64,000 nt of DNA from Candidatus Accumulibacter sp. ACC003 (GCF_907163085.1 NZ_CAJQTX010000001.1:513001-577000); one strand, 5' to 3'. Positions 8,564 to 18,150 are shown, numbered from the stretch's first letter. Program-made: numbers and translations. The notes: generated from the letters alone by a model not told the origin.

Positions 8564-9511
8564 ATGCGCAAGCAAGTCATCGTACTGTGCCTGGCCTTGG
8601 GCGCGTTGGCGCCGGCCAGTGCCCAGCTGAGCATCGCCATTGGGCTTCCCAATGTGAGCATCGGCATCAACCTGCCGGTCTATCCAGAGCTTGAGCGGAT
8701 TCCTGGCTACCCGGTTTATTACGCGCCGCAGGTGGACGCCAATTTCTTCTTCTACGACGGCCTGTACTGGGTTTTCCAGGGCAACAACTGGTACGCAAGC
8801 TCGTGGTACAAGGGGCCGTGGGATCAGGTCGGCCCCGAGCGCGTGCCGCTCTACATTCTGCGTGTGCCGGTACGCTATTACCGCCAACCGCCGGCCTACT
8901 TCCAGGGCTGGAAGGAGAACTCGCCGCCGCGTTGGGGCGATCACTGGGGCAAGGATTGGTCACAACAACGACGCGGCTGGGACCACTGGAATCGCCAGTC
9001 CGCTCCCGCCCCGGCGCCGCTACCGCACTATCAGCGGAATTATGCCGGAGACCACTATCCCGACCGGCAACGGCAACAGGAACTCCATCAGCAGAAGTAC
9101 CGTTATCAGCCGCGCGACCCGGTGGTGCGCCACGAGTATGAGAGCCAGCGCGGCCACCCTCCGGCTGCCGCCCGGCAGCGGGAAATGCAGGACGAGCAGC
9201 CGGGACAGCGCCCCGAGCCGCGGGCCAGGGAACACGCCAAGCCGCCGCAGTCGGAGCAGCGGCGGGCGCCCCCGACGCCGCAGGGGCAGCATTCCCAGGC
9301 GCAATACCGCGACGGCGAAAACCAAGATCGGGGCGCATCGCCCCAGTCCGCCCGCAGGTCAGGCCCGCCGGATGGCAAGCCGCCTTCGCAGCAAGCCAAT
9401 GAGCAGGGCCAGGGCTCGGGCCACGACAGAAAATCGCCGCCCAGGGACGAGAATAACGGGCGCGGGCAGGGTAATGATTCGGACAACCGTGGCCAGGGCC
9501 ACGGCAAGTGA
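8564..9511 (+). CDS. Secreted protein with aromatic-rich domain and Pro/Gln/Arg-rich tail, function unknown
   Basis: A 315-residue protein with a clear Sec signal peptide (MRKQVIVLCLALGALAPASA, cleavage before QLS). Residues 35-135 are very rich in Tyr, Trp and Phe (for example YYAPQ, YDGLYWVFQGNNWY). From about residue 140 the chain is low-complexity, rich in Pro, Gln, Arg, Gly and Asp, and probably disordered. A ribosome-binding site GGAGGA precedes the ATG. Similar short aromatic-rich periplasmic proteins are frequent in betaproteobacteria, but I know no assigned function. The candidate operator at 8394 may regulate it. Confidence 0.75.
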   Translation: MRKQVIVLCLALGALAPASAQLSIAIGLPNVSIGINLPVYPELERIPGYPVYYAPQVDANFFFYDGLYWVFQGNNWYASSWYKGPWDQVGPERVPLYILRVPVRYYRQPPAYFQGWKENSPPRWGDHWGKDWSQQRRGWDHWNRQSAPAPAPLPHYQRNYAGDHYPDRQRQQELHQQKYRYQPRDPVVRHEYESQRGHPPAAARQREMQDEQPGQRPEPRAREHAKPPQSEQRRAPPTPQGQHSQAQYRDGENQDRGASPQSARRSGPPDGKPPSQQANEQGQGSGHDRKSPPRDENNGRGQGNDSDNRGQGHGK

Positions 9512-9801
9512 GTGGCAGCCGCGGCGCATTGCTCTGCGCCCCGACTTGTCGCCGCCAGCTGCCGAGCCCGCCCGGCCGAGCGGATTTGCCCGCCCGCGGC
9601 GGCGTAGCAGGTGGTGGGGCAGCCGCTGGCCCCGGCAGGGGTAGCCGCCGCAGCGGGCTCGACTCGAAACGACCTGAACGCCATTCTTGCCGGATGCGTG
9701 TATAAACAGGCGAGGAGCGGCGCCAACCGTGCGTCATGCACGGCGCCAGACTGATGCACGCTTATCTAATTGAGGTTGGACATGCCCGGGGAAGTTTCAA
9801 A

Positions 9802-12800
9802 GTGAGCATCAGCAACAAGGACGCCGGCAGCGACGCAGGCCGTTTTCTCGTGAAAGCGACGCATAAAACGCTGGCCTGGTTTGTTGCCGCAGTCCTGCTG
9901 GTGGCGCTGGGGATTCTCTTATCGCTGTGGACCTTCAGGCAGATCGAAGAAGCGGCCGCTGTGCGCAAGCATTCCTTCGCGGTCATTTCGGATAGCGGCC
10001 GTTTTCTGTCGGCATTGATCGATGCCGAGACCAGTCAGCGCGGCTACTTGTTGACCGGTGACGAATCTTTTCTGGAACTGCATCGGCTCCAGCGCGATAG
10101 CGTCAGTGCCCGTCTGCAGGAGTTGCGGCAGCTGAGCCTGGTTGCTGCGGCCCAGAAACACCTCGATGCGCTCGCGCCATTGAGCGAAGCGAAACTGGCT
10201 GAAATGTTGCAGTCCATCGAACTGCGTCGCCAGCACGGGATGTCGGCCGCCATGACGCTGGTACGCAGCGGTCAGGGCAAGACCCTGATGGATTCGATCC
10301 GTAGCGAAATGCGCGACTTTACCGAAATGGAAGAAAAGCTGCTGGCGCAGCGCGAAGCAGAATTCCAGGTGGAAATGCGGCGCATGTTTTCACTCATTGT
10401 CGCCGCCAGTCTGCTGGCCCTGGTGTTTGCCATGGCCTTCGCCTGGTTGGTCTATCGCCAGACACAACAGCGCTTCAAGGATTTTCTGCATCTCGAAACA
10501 CGGCATTTGCTCGAGATTCAGGAGGCGACGAATCGTCAATTGCAACAGGCTAACGCTGCCCTGAGCGACCGTGAGGAAAAGCTCGCCGTGACGCTTGACT
10601 CGATCGGCGACGCGGTCATCGCCACCGATGCCGAAGGACGCGTGACGCTGCTCAACCCGGTCGCCGAGCAACTCACCGGGTGGATGCAGGCGCAGGCCGT
10701 CGGCCTGCCGGTGGGCGAGGTTTTCCATATCATCAGCCAGAAAACACGTGCACCCGTCACCCTCCCGGTCATCGAAACACTGGCGCAGGGCACCATCCAG
10801 GGCCTGGCCAATCACACGGTACTGATTGCGCGGGATGGTCGGGAGAGCGATATCGCCGACAGTTGCGCACCGATTCGCGACCGTAACGGTCAGGTGGTCG
10901 GTGCCGTGCTCGTGTTCCGCGATGTCAGCGATGACTATGCGTTGCAGCATGTCCTGGAGGTGCAACAGGTCGAACTGGAGATGCAGAACGAGGAACTGCG
11001 GCAGTCGCGGGAGGCACTGGAAACTTCGCGCTTGCGCTATTTCGACCTCTATGACCTGGCGCCGGTCGGCTATTGCACCCTGAGCGAAGAGGCGGCCAGT
11101 TCCGGGCTGATCCTGGAGGCCAACCTGACCGCCGCCAGCTTGCTGGGTGTGGCCCGCGGCAAGCTGGTCAAGCAAGCCTTCTCCCGTTTCATTTCCAGGG
11201 CCGGCGCGGATACCTTCCATCTGCTGCGCAAACAGCTCAGCGAGACCGGTGCGGCGGCGCCGTGCGAGTTGCAGATGCTCAGGAACGACGGCACGCCTTT
11301 CTGGGTGCGTCTGGAAGCCACGGCGGCACAGGACAATGGCGGCTCGGTCACGCGCATCGTGATCAGCGACATCGGCGCGCGCAAGCGGGTGGAAGAGGAG
11401 TTGTACAAGGCCGGCGCCCTGCAACGAGCGATTTTCAACAGTGCCAATTTCTCGAGTATCGCCACCGACGCCAGCGGCGTCATTCAGATCTTCAACGTCG
11501 GTGCGGAGCGCATGCTGGGCTTCGCCGCGATCGACGTCATGAACAAGATCACCCCGGCGGATATTTCTGACCCGCAGGAAGTCATCGAGCGCGCACAGAC
11601 CCTCAGCGCCGAGCTGGAAACGCCGATTGCACCGGGCTTCGAGGCCCTGGTGTTCAAGGCCTCGCGCGGCATCGAGGACATCTACGAGCTGACCTACATC
11701 CGCAAGGATGGCAGCCGCTTGCCGGCGCTGGTCTCGGTCACCGCCCTGCGCGATGCCCGAAACGCGATCATCGGCTACCTGCTGATCGGCACCGACAACA
11801 CCGCGCGCAAGCGCATCGAAACCGAGCGGGCACGGCTCGATCAGGCTCTGCAGGACCAGAACGTCGAGCTTGAGAAGGCCAAAATCGTCGCCGAAAAAGC
11901 CAACCTCGCGAAATCGGAGTTTCTGTCCAGCATGAGCCATGAGTTGCGTACACCGCTCGGTGCGATCCTTGGTTTTGCCCAACTCCTCGAATCCGGCACG
12001 CCCTTGCCGACGCCCGCGCAAAACAAAAGCATTGGCCAGATCCTCAAGGCCGGCTGGTATCTGCTCGAGCTGATCAATGAAATCCTCGATCTGGCGCAGA
12101 TCGAGTCCGGCAAGCTGTCGCTGTCGATGGAGCCGGTGGCGCTGAGCGAAGTCATGTTCGAATGCGAGGCGATGATCGAGCCGCAGGCGAAAAAGCGCGG
12201 TATCGATCTGACTTTCGAGCGCTTCGCAAGACCCTGTTTTGTCCAGGCCGACCGGACACGCGTCAAGCAGGTACTCATCAACCTGCTTTCCAACGCCATA
12301 AAGTACAACAAGGAAGATGGATCGGTCAGCGTCACGGCTAGCCGGATCGATCAGGATTTGCTTCGTATCAGTGTCCGGGACAGCGGCGCAGGTCTTTCTC
12401 CGCAACAGCTTACGCAACTTTTCAAGCCCTTCAACCGTCTCGGACAAGAGGAAAATGACACCGAAGGCACCGGTATCGGGCTGGTGGTGAGCAAGCGCCT
12501 GATTGAATGGATGGGAGGCAAAATCGGCGTTGCGAGCACGGTCGGCGAAGGCAGTGTGTTCTGGATCGAATTGCAGCTGATTCCTGAACCGCAGGTGCTC
12601 GCTGCCGCGGCCGAAACGCCGCTACCTGACCCTTTGCTCGCTGCCGACGCAGCAGCACTGCGCACGCTGCTCTACGTCGAGGACAACCCGGCCAATCTGA
12701 TGTTGATCGAGGACCTCATCGCGCGCCGGCCTGATATTCACCTGTTGAGCGCAGCCGACGGCTACCAGGGCATCAAGATTGCGCGCGACGCCCTGCCGGA

Positions 12801-13071
12801 TGTGATCCTGATGGACATCAACCTGCCGGGAATCAGCGGCCTGCAGGCGCTTAAAATATTGGCTCAAGACCCGGCAACAGCCCACATCCCGGTGATCGCG
12901 CTCAGTGCCAATGCCATGCAGCGCGATATCGACAAGGGACTCGAAGCCGGATTCTTCAGATATCTCACGAAACCGATCAAGGTAGCGGAATTCATGTCTG
13001 CGCTGGATGTGGCCCTGCAATTTGCCACCGCCGAGCGTCGCAACGCCGCCCACAAGGAAGCCGAATGTTGA
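9802..13071 (+). CDS. Hybrid sensor histidine kinase with CHASE3, PAS repeats and receiver
   Basis: Membrane-bound hybrid kinase. Order: first membrane helix, CHASE3-like periplasmic region (contains ETSQRGYLLTGDE), second helix, about three PAS domains, HisKA dimerisation box SSMSHELRTPLGAILGF with the phospho-accepting His, HATPase with N box LINLLSNAIKYN and G boxes DSGAGLS and GTGIGLVVS, then a receiver domain with phospho-acceptor Asp in LMDINLPG and Lys in TKPIK. I prefer the GTG at 9802, preceded by GGGGAAG, over the upstream in-frame ATG at 9736, which lacks a well-spaced site. It overlaps the REC-PAS gene by 7 nt, suggesting one signalling operon. The signal is unknown. Confidence 0.88.
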   Translation: MSISNKDAGSDAGRFLVKATHKTLAWFVAAVLLVALGILLSLWTFRQIEEAAAVRKHSFAVISDSGRFLSALIDAETSQRGYLLTGDESFLELHRLQRDSVSARLQELRQLSLVAAAQKHLDALAPLSEAKLAEMLQSIELRRQHGMSAAMTLVRSGQGKTLMDSIRSEMRDFTEMEEKLLAQREAEFQVEMRRMFSLIVAASLLALVFAMAFAWLVYRQTQQRFKDFLHLETRHLLEIQEATNRQLQQANAALSDREEKLAVTLDSIGDAVIATDAEGRVTLLNPVAEQLTGWMQAQAVGLPVGEVFHIISQKTRAPVTLPVIETLAQGTIQGLANHTVLIARDGRESDIADSCAPIRDRNGQVVGAVLVFRDVSDDYALQHVLEVQQVELEMQNEELRQSREALETSRLRYFDLYDLAPVGYCTLSEEAASSGLILEANLTAASLLGVARGKLVKQAFSRFISRAGADTFHLLRKQLSETGAAAPCELQMLRNDGTPFWVRLEATAAQDNGGSVTRIVISDIGARKRVEEELYKAGALQRAIFNSANFSSIATDASGVIQIFNVGAERMLGFAAIDVMNKITPADISDPQEVIERAQTLSAELETPIAPGFEALVFKASRGIEDIYELTYIRKDGSRLPALVSVTALRDARNAIIGYLLIGTDNTARKRIETERARLDQALQDQNVELEKAKIVAEKANLAKSEFLSSMSHELRTPLGAILGFAQLLESGTPLPTPAQNKSIGQILKAGWYLLELINEILDLAQIESGKLSLSMEPVALSEVMFECEAMIEPQAKKRGIDLTFERFARPCFVQADRTRVKQVLINLLSNAIKYNKEDGSVSVTASRIDQDLLRISVRDSGAGLSPQQLTQLFKPFNRLGQEENDTEGTGIGLVVSKRLIEWMGGKIGVASTVGEGSVFWIELQLIPEPQVLAAAAETPLPDPLLAADAAALRTLLYVEDNPANLMLIEDLIARRPDIHLLSAADGYQGIKIARDALPDVILMDINLPGISGLQALKILAQDPATAHIPVIALSANAMQRDIDKGLEAGFFRYLTKPIKVAEFMSALDVALQFATAERRNAAHKEAEC

Positions 13072-13898
13072 TCACCGGGTCCGAAATCCTTGGCGCCAGA
13101 ATCCTGATTGTTGACGATCAGGAAGCCAACGTCAGTCTGCTCGAGCTAATGCTGCTTGAGGCCGGCTACATCGCTGTCAGCTCGACCATGGAGCCGCGCG
13201 AGGTCTGCGCGCTGCATCGAAAAAACCGCTACGACCTGATCCTGCTCGACCTGCAGATGCCGGGAATGGATGGTTTCCAGGTGATGGAAGGCCTCAAGAC
13301 CAACACCGTGGACAGTTTTCTGCCGGTGCTGGTGATCACCGCCCAGCCGGGCCACAAGCTGCGCGCGCTGCAGGCCGGCGCCCGGGATTTCATCAGCAAG
13401 CCCTTCGATCTGCTGGAGGTCAAGACGCGCATCCGCAACCTGCTGGAGGTTCGGCTGCTGTACAGGAAGCTCGAAAATTACAACAAGGAGCTGGAAGAAA
13501 CCGTGCAGGAACGTACCGCCGAGCTGCGCGAAAGCGAAGCCCGCTATCGCAGCCTGACCGAACTGGCTTCCGACTGGTATTGGGAGCAGGACGAGAACAT
13601 GAACTTCACCAAGGTTTCCGGCCCGGTGCTGGAGATGCTTGGCATCCGCGTCGACCCGCTCAGCGGCGATGCCGATGGCGACGTCGGTAGGCAAGTGGCC
13701 GGCTGGAATGAGGCCGAGCGGGATTTGCTGCAGGCGACGATTGCCGCCCGGCAACCTTTCCTGGACTTTGTCTTCACCCGCGTCAATGCCGATGGCTCGC
13801 AGCAGAAGTTTCAGGTCAGCGGCGAGCCGATGTTCAATCAGTCGTGCCGATTCCTCGGTTACCGAGGAATTGGCGTCGAACTCACCGGCAAGTATTGA
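13065..13898 (+). CDS. Response regulator with REC and PAS domains
   Basis: This 277-residue protein has an N-terminal receiver (LIVDDQEAN acidic pocket, LLDLQMPGMDG phospho-Asp, SKPFD lysine), a coiled-coil linker (about 130-160) and a C-terminal PAS domain starting near RYRSLTELASDWYW. There is no HTH, GGDEF or kinase output, so it probably acts by protein contact or is a relay component for the upstream hybrid kinase, whose stop it overlaps by 7 nt. It ends one nucleotide before the Crp/Fnr start, so the three genes look co-transcribed. Confidence 0.85.
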   Translation: MLITGSEILGARILIVDDQEANVSLLELMLLEAGYIAVSSTMEPREVCALHRKNRYDLILLDLQMPGMDGFQVMEGLKTNTVDSFLPVLVITAQPGHKLRALQAGARDFISKPFDLLEVKTRIRNLLEVRLLYRKLENYNKELEETVQERTAELRESEARYRSLTELASDWYWEQDENMNFTKVSGPVLEMLGIRVDPLSGDADGDVGRQVAGWNEAERDLLQATIAARQPFLDFVFTRVNADGSQQKFQVSGEPMFNQSCRFLGYRGIGVELTGKY

Positions 13899-13899
13899 A

Positions 13900-14643
13900 A
13901 TGAACGAACGGGGCAGTTCAACGGCGCCTGGTCCGAATCAGAACCATCTTCTCGGCGCCTTGCCGACGGCTGAATTCGAGCCGCTGGCGGCGCAACTGGA
14001 ACTGGTTCCGATGCCTCTCGGGCAGATGCTTTACGAACCCGGCGGACAGTTGCAGCACGCCTATTTCCCGACCAACTGCATCGTCTCGCTGCATTACGTC
14101 ACCGAGTCTGGCGCGACGGCCGAAACCGCCGGCGTCGGTTGTGAAGGCATTGTCGGTGTGTCGCTGTTCATGGGCGGGAACACCACATCAAGCTCGGCCG
14201 TAGTGCAAACTGCAGGCTACGCCTACCGGCTGGAGAAACACAAACTGCTGCAGGAGTTCAATCGTGCCGGCCTCCTGCAGCGCCTGTTACTGCGTTACAC
14301 GCAGGCCTTGCTGACGCAGATGGCGCAGACGGCGGTGTGCAACCGGCGCCATACGCTTGAGCAGCAGCTGTGCCGCTGGCTACTGATGACGCTGGACCGC
14401 CTGCCGACCAACGAGTTGGTGATGACCCAGGAACTGGTCGCCAGCATGCTCGGCGTGCGCCGGGAAGGGGTTACCGATGCGGCCGGAAAGCTGCAGCGCG
14501 CGGGTTGTATCAGTTACCGGCGTGGCCACATTGCCGTTCTTGACCGATCCGCTCTCGAGACCCGCGTCTGCGAGTGCTACGCCGTGGTCAAGAAAGAAAT
14601 GAGCCGCCTGCTCTCCGATATTCAGTATCGCCAGGGCATATAG
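13900..14643 (+). CDS. Crp/Fnr-family transcriptional regulator
   Basis: This 247-residue protein has a cupin-like sensor domain (EPGGQLQHAYFPTNCIVSL; the usual cyclic-nucleotide arginine pocket is not evident) and a C-terminal winged helix ([18 protein letters not shown]). The start at 13900 follows the REC-PAS stop by one nucleotide, so it is likely the transcriptional output of that cluster. It belongs to the same divergent subgroup as the regulator at 19795-20496. Both are candidates for binding the TGTTCG-N4-CGAACA palindrome found through the window. That link is inference only. Confidence 0.85.
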   Translation: MNERGSSTAPGPNQNHLLGALPTAEFEPLAAQLELVPMPLGQMLYEPGGQLQHAYFPTNCIVSLHYVTESGATAETAGVGCEGIVGVSLFMGGNTTSSSAVVQTAGYAYRLEKHKLLQEFNRAGLLQRLLLRYTQALLTQMAQTAVCNRRHTLEQQLCRWLLMTLDRLPTNELVMTQELVASMLGVRREGVTDAAGKLQRAGCISYRRGHIAVLDRSALETRVCECYAVVKKEMSRLLSDIQYRQGI

Positions 14644-14795
14644 TCTGCATGAACTTCCGCCGCCGCACGGTTCTCTATGGCGCGCCTGATTCTGAGATGT
14701 TGACAGCGCTTGCGAGGTCGCTGCGGCGGTAGCGGACGCTGGCCCACGTCGCTGTCACGCCGTTTCGCGTGCGGCGCCAGAGGCGACTGCAGTTC

Positions 14796-14811
14796 TGTTC
14801 GCTGGCGAACA
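14796..14811. promoter_or_regulatory. Candidate operator, perfect half sites TGTTCG-CTGG-CGAACA
   Basis: The only copy with fully matching half sites: TGTTCG and CGAACA around the spacer CTGG. It lies 34 bp upstream of the mlaE-like start, close enough to overlap a promoter or leader. Confidence 0.55.
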
Positions 14812-14845
14812 AACGACGCGCCGACATTGATCTCTTCTCGGGCGC

Positions 14846-15709
14846 ATGGATGCCCTGACGATCACGCCCGCTGCAATCACTCAAGCGACCGCCCGGGAAC
14901 TTGCGCTGTCGGGGTCGTGGACGGCGCTCGGGGTCGCGGCCATCGAGCAGGAACTCAAGGCGCTGGCGGCCGCGGCCACGCTGCGCATCGACGCCGCCGG
15001 AATCGACGCGCTCGATACGGTGGGCGCCTGGCTGCTGCGAAAATACCTGCGGCGTGGCGAAGGAGCGGGCAGCGAGCTGCGCGGTCTGCGTCCGGAGTTT
15101 ACGCGCCTGCTCGACGCCGTCGCACAGCAGGTCGCCTACCAGGGCGCCGACCAGCTGCGCCAATACGGCGCCAACATCTACGTCGCCGATCTCGTCGGGC
15201 TGTCGATGTTGCGCGAGTTCGCGCCGCTGATTACCGCCATCATCATCGCCGGCCGCTCGGGTTCAGCCTACGCCGCGCAGATCGGCACGATGTCGGTGAC
15301 CGAGGAAATCGACGCCATGCGCACGCTCGGCATCGCCCCGCTCGAACTGCTGGTGCTGCCGAAAATCATCGCGCTGCTGATCGTGTTGCCGCTGCTGACC
15401 CTGTTTGCCGACCTGCTCGGCGTCTTCGGCGGCATGATCATGGCGCGCTCGCAACTGGGCGTCGGCTTCGGCGAGTTTCTCGATCGCTTTGTCACGGCGG
15501 TCAGCGTCAGCGCCTACCTGACGGGCATCGGCAAGGCGCCGGTGTTCGCCGCCATCATCGCCATCATTGGCTGCTTCCAGGGTTTCCGCACCCATGGCGG
15601 CGCCGACAGCGTCGGTCGCCAGACGACGCGCAGCGTCGTTCAGTCAATTTTTCTGGTGATCGTTGCCGACGCCCTGTTCTCGGTCGCCTTCAGTGCGCTG
15701 GACCTCTGA
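14846..15709 (+). CDS. MlaE-like ABC permease with N-terminal STAS domain, internally deleted
   Basis: Retrograde phospholipid-type ABC permease. Residues 1-95 form a STAS-like (MlaB-like) domain. From VAYQGADQLRQYGANIYVAD the chain is a typical MlaE core, ending at residue 287. Homologues of this STAS-MlaE type are about 370 residues. The segment that should carry the linker and the first membrane helices, up to the stretch normally preceding VIAYQG, is missing. The join (LLDAVAQQ then VAYQGADQ) is in frame. Without those helices the permease is unlikely to be functional. First gene of mlaE-mlaF-mlaD-lipoprotein; a perfect palindrome lies just upstream. Confidence 0.75.
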   Translation: MDALTITPAAITQATARELALSGSWTALGVAAIEQELKALAAAATLRIDAAGIDALDTVGAWLLRKYLRRGEGAGSELRGLRPEFTRLLDAVAQQVAYQGADQLRQYGANIYVADLVGLSMLREFAPLITAIIIAGRSGSAYAAQIGTMSVTEEIDAMRTLGIAPLELLVLPKIIALLIVLPLLTLFADLLGVFGGMIMARSQLGVGFGEFLDRFVTAVSVSAYLTGIGKAPVFAAIIAIIGCFQGFRTHGGADSVGRQTTRSVVQSIFLVIVADALFSVAFSALDL

Positions 15710-15710
15710 G

Positions 15711-16547
15711 ATGGGCGCCGCGGCCGAGCCTCTGGTGATCGAGATCAGCAAGCTGTCGACCAGTTTCGGCGAAAAGGTGGTGCATCGCGATATTGACCTT
15801 GAAGTCCGGCGCGCCGAGATCTTCGCGGTGATCGGCGGCAGCGGCTCTGGCAAATCGACCCTGCTGCGCGAGATGATCCTGCTGCAGCGTCCCAACACGG
15901 GGTCGATCCGCATCCTTGGCGTCAGCCTCGAGGCGATTGACGAGCGGTAGGCCCTGGCGCTGCGCCAGCGCTGGGGAGTGATGTTCCAGCACGGCGGCCT
16001 GTTCGGCTCGCTGACGGTCAGCGAAAATGTCGGCCTGCCGCTGCGCGAATACACCCGGCTTGACGATCGCCTGATCGATCAGATCGTCGCCTGCAAGCTG
16101 GCGCTGACCGGCCTGGCCCCCGAGGTCGGCGCGCAGTACCCGTCCGAGCTCTCCGGCGGCATGATGAAGCGGGCGTCGCTGGCGCTCGATCCGCAACTGC
16201 TGTTCCTCGACGAGCCAACGGCCGGCCTCGACCCGCAGAGTGCCGGCGAGGTCGACCAGTTGGTGCTCAGCCTGCGCGCGCTCTTTGGCCTGACCATCGT
16301 CATGATCACCCACGATCTTGACCTGCTGTGGCAGGTGGCCGACCGCGTCGCCGTCCTCGCCGACGGCGAGATAGCCGGAATCGGTTCGATGCCGGAACTC
16401 GCGCAACTCGACAAGCCGGCGATCCGCGCCTTCTTCGACGGTCCGCGCGGCCGGGCGGCGCAGGGCAAGCCAGCAGGAGCGGGCAGCGCAATGCCGCCGC
16501 CGGCCGACTCGAAACCTGACGGGAGACCATCATCGAAAACAAAGTGA
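15711..16547 (+). pseudogene. MlaF-like ABC ATPase interrupted by in-frame TAG
   Basis: The same frame encodes both halves of an Mla-type ATPase: Walker A GGSGSGKST (before the stop), then Q loop MFQHGGLF, signature LSGGMMKR, Walker B LLFLDEPTAGLDP and the switch His in MITHDLD. A TAG codon at 15948-15950 splits it after residue 79. The segment after the signature reads KRASLALDP where homologues have KRAxLARALALDP. That suggests a further 12-nt in-frame loss between short repeats of CTGGCGC. The start at 15711 is immediately after the mlaE stop. Read-through, a sequencing error or true decay cannot be separated here. Confidence 0.75.
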
Positions 16548-17488
16548 ATTACACGCTCGTCGGCGCCTTCGTCCTGATCCTTGGCGGCGCGCTGCTTGCC
16601 GCCGCCCTGTGGCTCGCCTCGGGTGGCGCCTGGCAGAAAAAATACGACCTCTACCTGACCGTCGAGGAAGAGTCGGTGGCCGGTCTCAACCTCAATGCAC
16701 CGGTCAAATACAGCGGCGTCGATGTCGGCAAGGTCAGCGAAATCCAGCTCGATCCGGCTGATCCGCAACGGGTGATCCTGCTCTTTGCCATCGAGCGCGG
16801 CACGCCGATCAAGCAGGATACGGTCGCCGTTCTGAAAACCCAGGGACTGACCGGCATCACCTATGTCGAACTTTCCGGCGGCGCACGCGACGCAGCGCCG
16901 CTGACGGTGACCGACGGCAACCGCTATCCACTGATCCGCAGCAAGCCGTCGATCAGCGCGCGTCTGGAAAACGTCCTGACGCGGGTACTGAGCAAGCTCG
17001 ACAGCACCTCGGGCAGCATCAACGCCCTGCTCAGCGCCGAAAATCAGGCGGCGTTCAAGAGCGCGCTGGCCGACATTGCCATCGTCGCGCACACCATCGC
17101 CGCGCGCCAGGAAACGATTGACGCGGGAATCGCCAATGCCGGACGCACACTCGAAAACAGCTCACGCGCGTCGGCAAAACTCGGGCCGGCCATCGAAGGC
17201 GTCGATCGCAGTGCCTCGGCCATCGAAAAAATGGCCAAGGAAGTCACCCGCACCAGTGCCAGCGCCGGCAAGACGGTCAATTCGATCGGCGCCGACGTCC
17301 AGCGCTTCAGCGCCGAAACCTTGCCCGAACTCGAGCGCCTGCTCGGCGAACTCAGCGCCCTGTCGACCTCGCTGCGCAGCCTGACCGAGCAGACCGAACG
17401 TAATCCGGCCAGCCTGCTGTTCGGGCGCCGGCCAGTGGCCGAAGGTCCGGGCGAATCATCAAGCCGCGCAGAAAAAGGAAAGCCATGA
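16544..17488 (+). CDS. MlaD-like MCE domain protein
   Basis: Periplasmic lipid-binding MCE protein of the Mla-like system. It has an N-terminal membrane helix (VGAFVLILGGALLAAALWL), an MCE domain (about residues 35-115, with NAPVKYSGVDVGKVSEIQL) and a long helical tail (about 125-290). Homologues start MENKVNYTLVG; here the codon for that Met is ATC at 16532, with a well-placed GGGAGA 5 nt before it. The GTG annotated at 16544 lies too far from that site. So either a non-canonical ATC start is used or the start was lost. It overlaps mlaF by 4 nt and the lipoprotein gene by 4 nt. Confidence 0.8.
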   Translation: MNYTLVGAFVLILGGALLAAALWLASGGAWQKKYDLYLTVEEESVAGLNLNAPVKYSGVDVGKVSEIQLDPADPQRVILLFAIERGTPIKQDTVAVLKTQGLTGITYVELSGGARDAAPLTVTDGNRYPLIRSKPSISARLENVLTRVLSKLDSTSGSINALLSAENQAAFKSALADIAIVAHTIAARQETIDAGIANAGRTLENSSRASAKLGPAIEGVDRSASAIEKMAKEVTRTSASAGKTVNSIGADVQRFSAETLPELERLLGELSALSTSLRSLTEQTERNPASLLFGRRPVAEGPGESSSRAEKGKP

Positions 17489-18150
17489 GAAACCCAACTA
17501 TCCTCCGGCTGCTTGCTGCCGCGCTGGTGCTCACCCTGACCAGCGCCTGCAGCGCGCTGCGGCCAACGGCCAGCGAGCAGCCGGCCTTCTATTCGCTCGA
17601 CAACGCCCGCCTCGACGCACCGGGTGCGCCGGCGGAAATGCCGAAAGCAGCGCCTGCCGCGGCGACGCTGATCGTCAATCCACCGCAGGCCGCGTCGGGT
17701 TTCAAAAGCCAGCGCATCGTCTATGTGCGCACGGCGCATCAGCTTGAGTACTATGCGCACAGCGAATGGATAGACCCGCCGGCGCACATGATCGCCCCGC
17801 TGATCGTCGCCGCGCTCGAGTCGCGCGGACGCTTCCGTGCCGTCATCCTGACGCCGAGCGTCGCCGCCGGCGAGCTGCGACTCGACACCGAGATCATTCG
17901 CCTGCAGCGTGAATTGGCCAGCGCGCCAAGTCGCGTGCGACTGACGCTGCGCGCCTACCTGGTCGACAACGCGACGCGCCAGGTACTGAGCTGGCGTGAA
18001 TTCGACGAGAGCGTCGCGGTCGCCAGCGAAGATCCCCACGGCGCCGTCGTCGCGGCCAATCGTGCAACGCCGGTGGTGCTCGGAAAACTGGCCGACTTTT
18101 GCGCCGATGCGGCCACGCAATGGCAGCCGGCGGCCGATCAGCAACGCTAG
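17485..18150 (+). CDS. ABC-type transport auxiliary lipoprotein (PqiC/MlaA-partner type)
   Basis: This 221-residue outer-membrane-type lipoprotein has the signal LLAAALVLTLTSAC with lipidation Cys at about residue 22. The body matches the ABC-transport auxiliary lipoprotein family found next to MCE systems (YVRTAHQLEYYAHSEWIDPP is the characteristic stretch). It should receive or hand over lipid at the outer membrane for the MlaEFD-like machine. It overlaps mlaD by 4 nt and is the last gene of the operon. It is intact, unlike its three upstream partners. Confidence 0.82.
   Translation: MRNPTILRLLAAALVLTLTSACSALRPTASEQPAFYSLDNARLDAPGAPAEMPKAAPAAATLIVNPPQAASGFKSQRIVYVRTAHQLEYYAHSEWIDPPAHMIAPLIVAALESRGRFRAVILTPSVAAGELRLDTEIIRLQRELASAPSRVRLTLRAYLVDNATRQVLSWREFDESVAVASEDPHGAVVAANRATPVVLGKLADFCADAATQWQPAADQQR

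Noticed and set aside
10390-12447. 685-codon frame opposite the hybrid histidine kinase
   Set aside because: Shadow of the kinase gene: it lies wholly inside it, and the sense frame has complete domain motifs.
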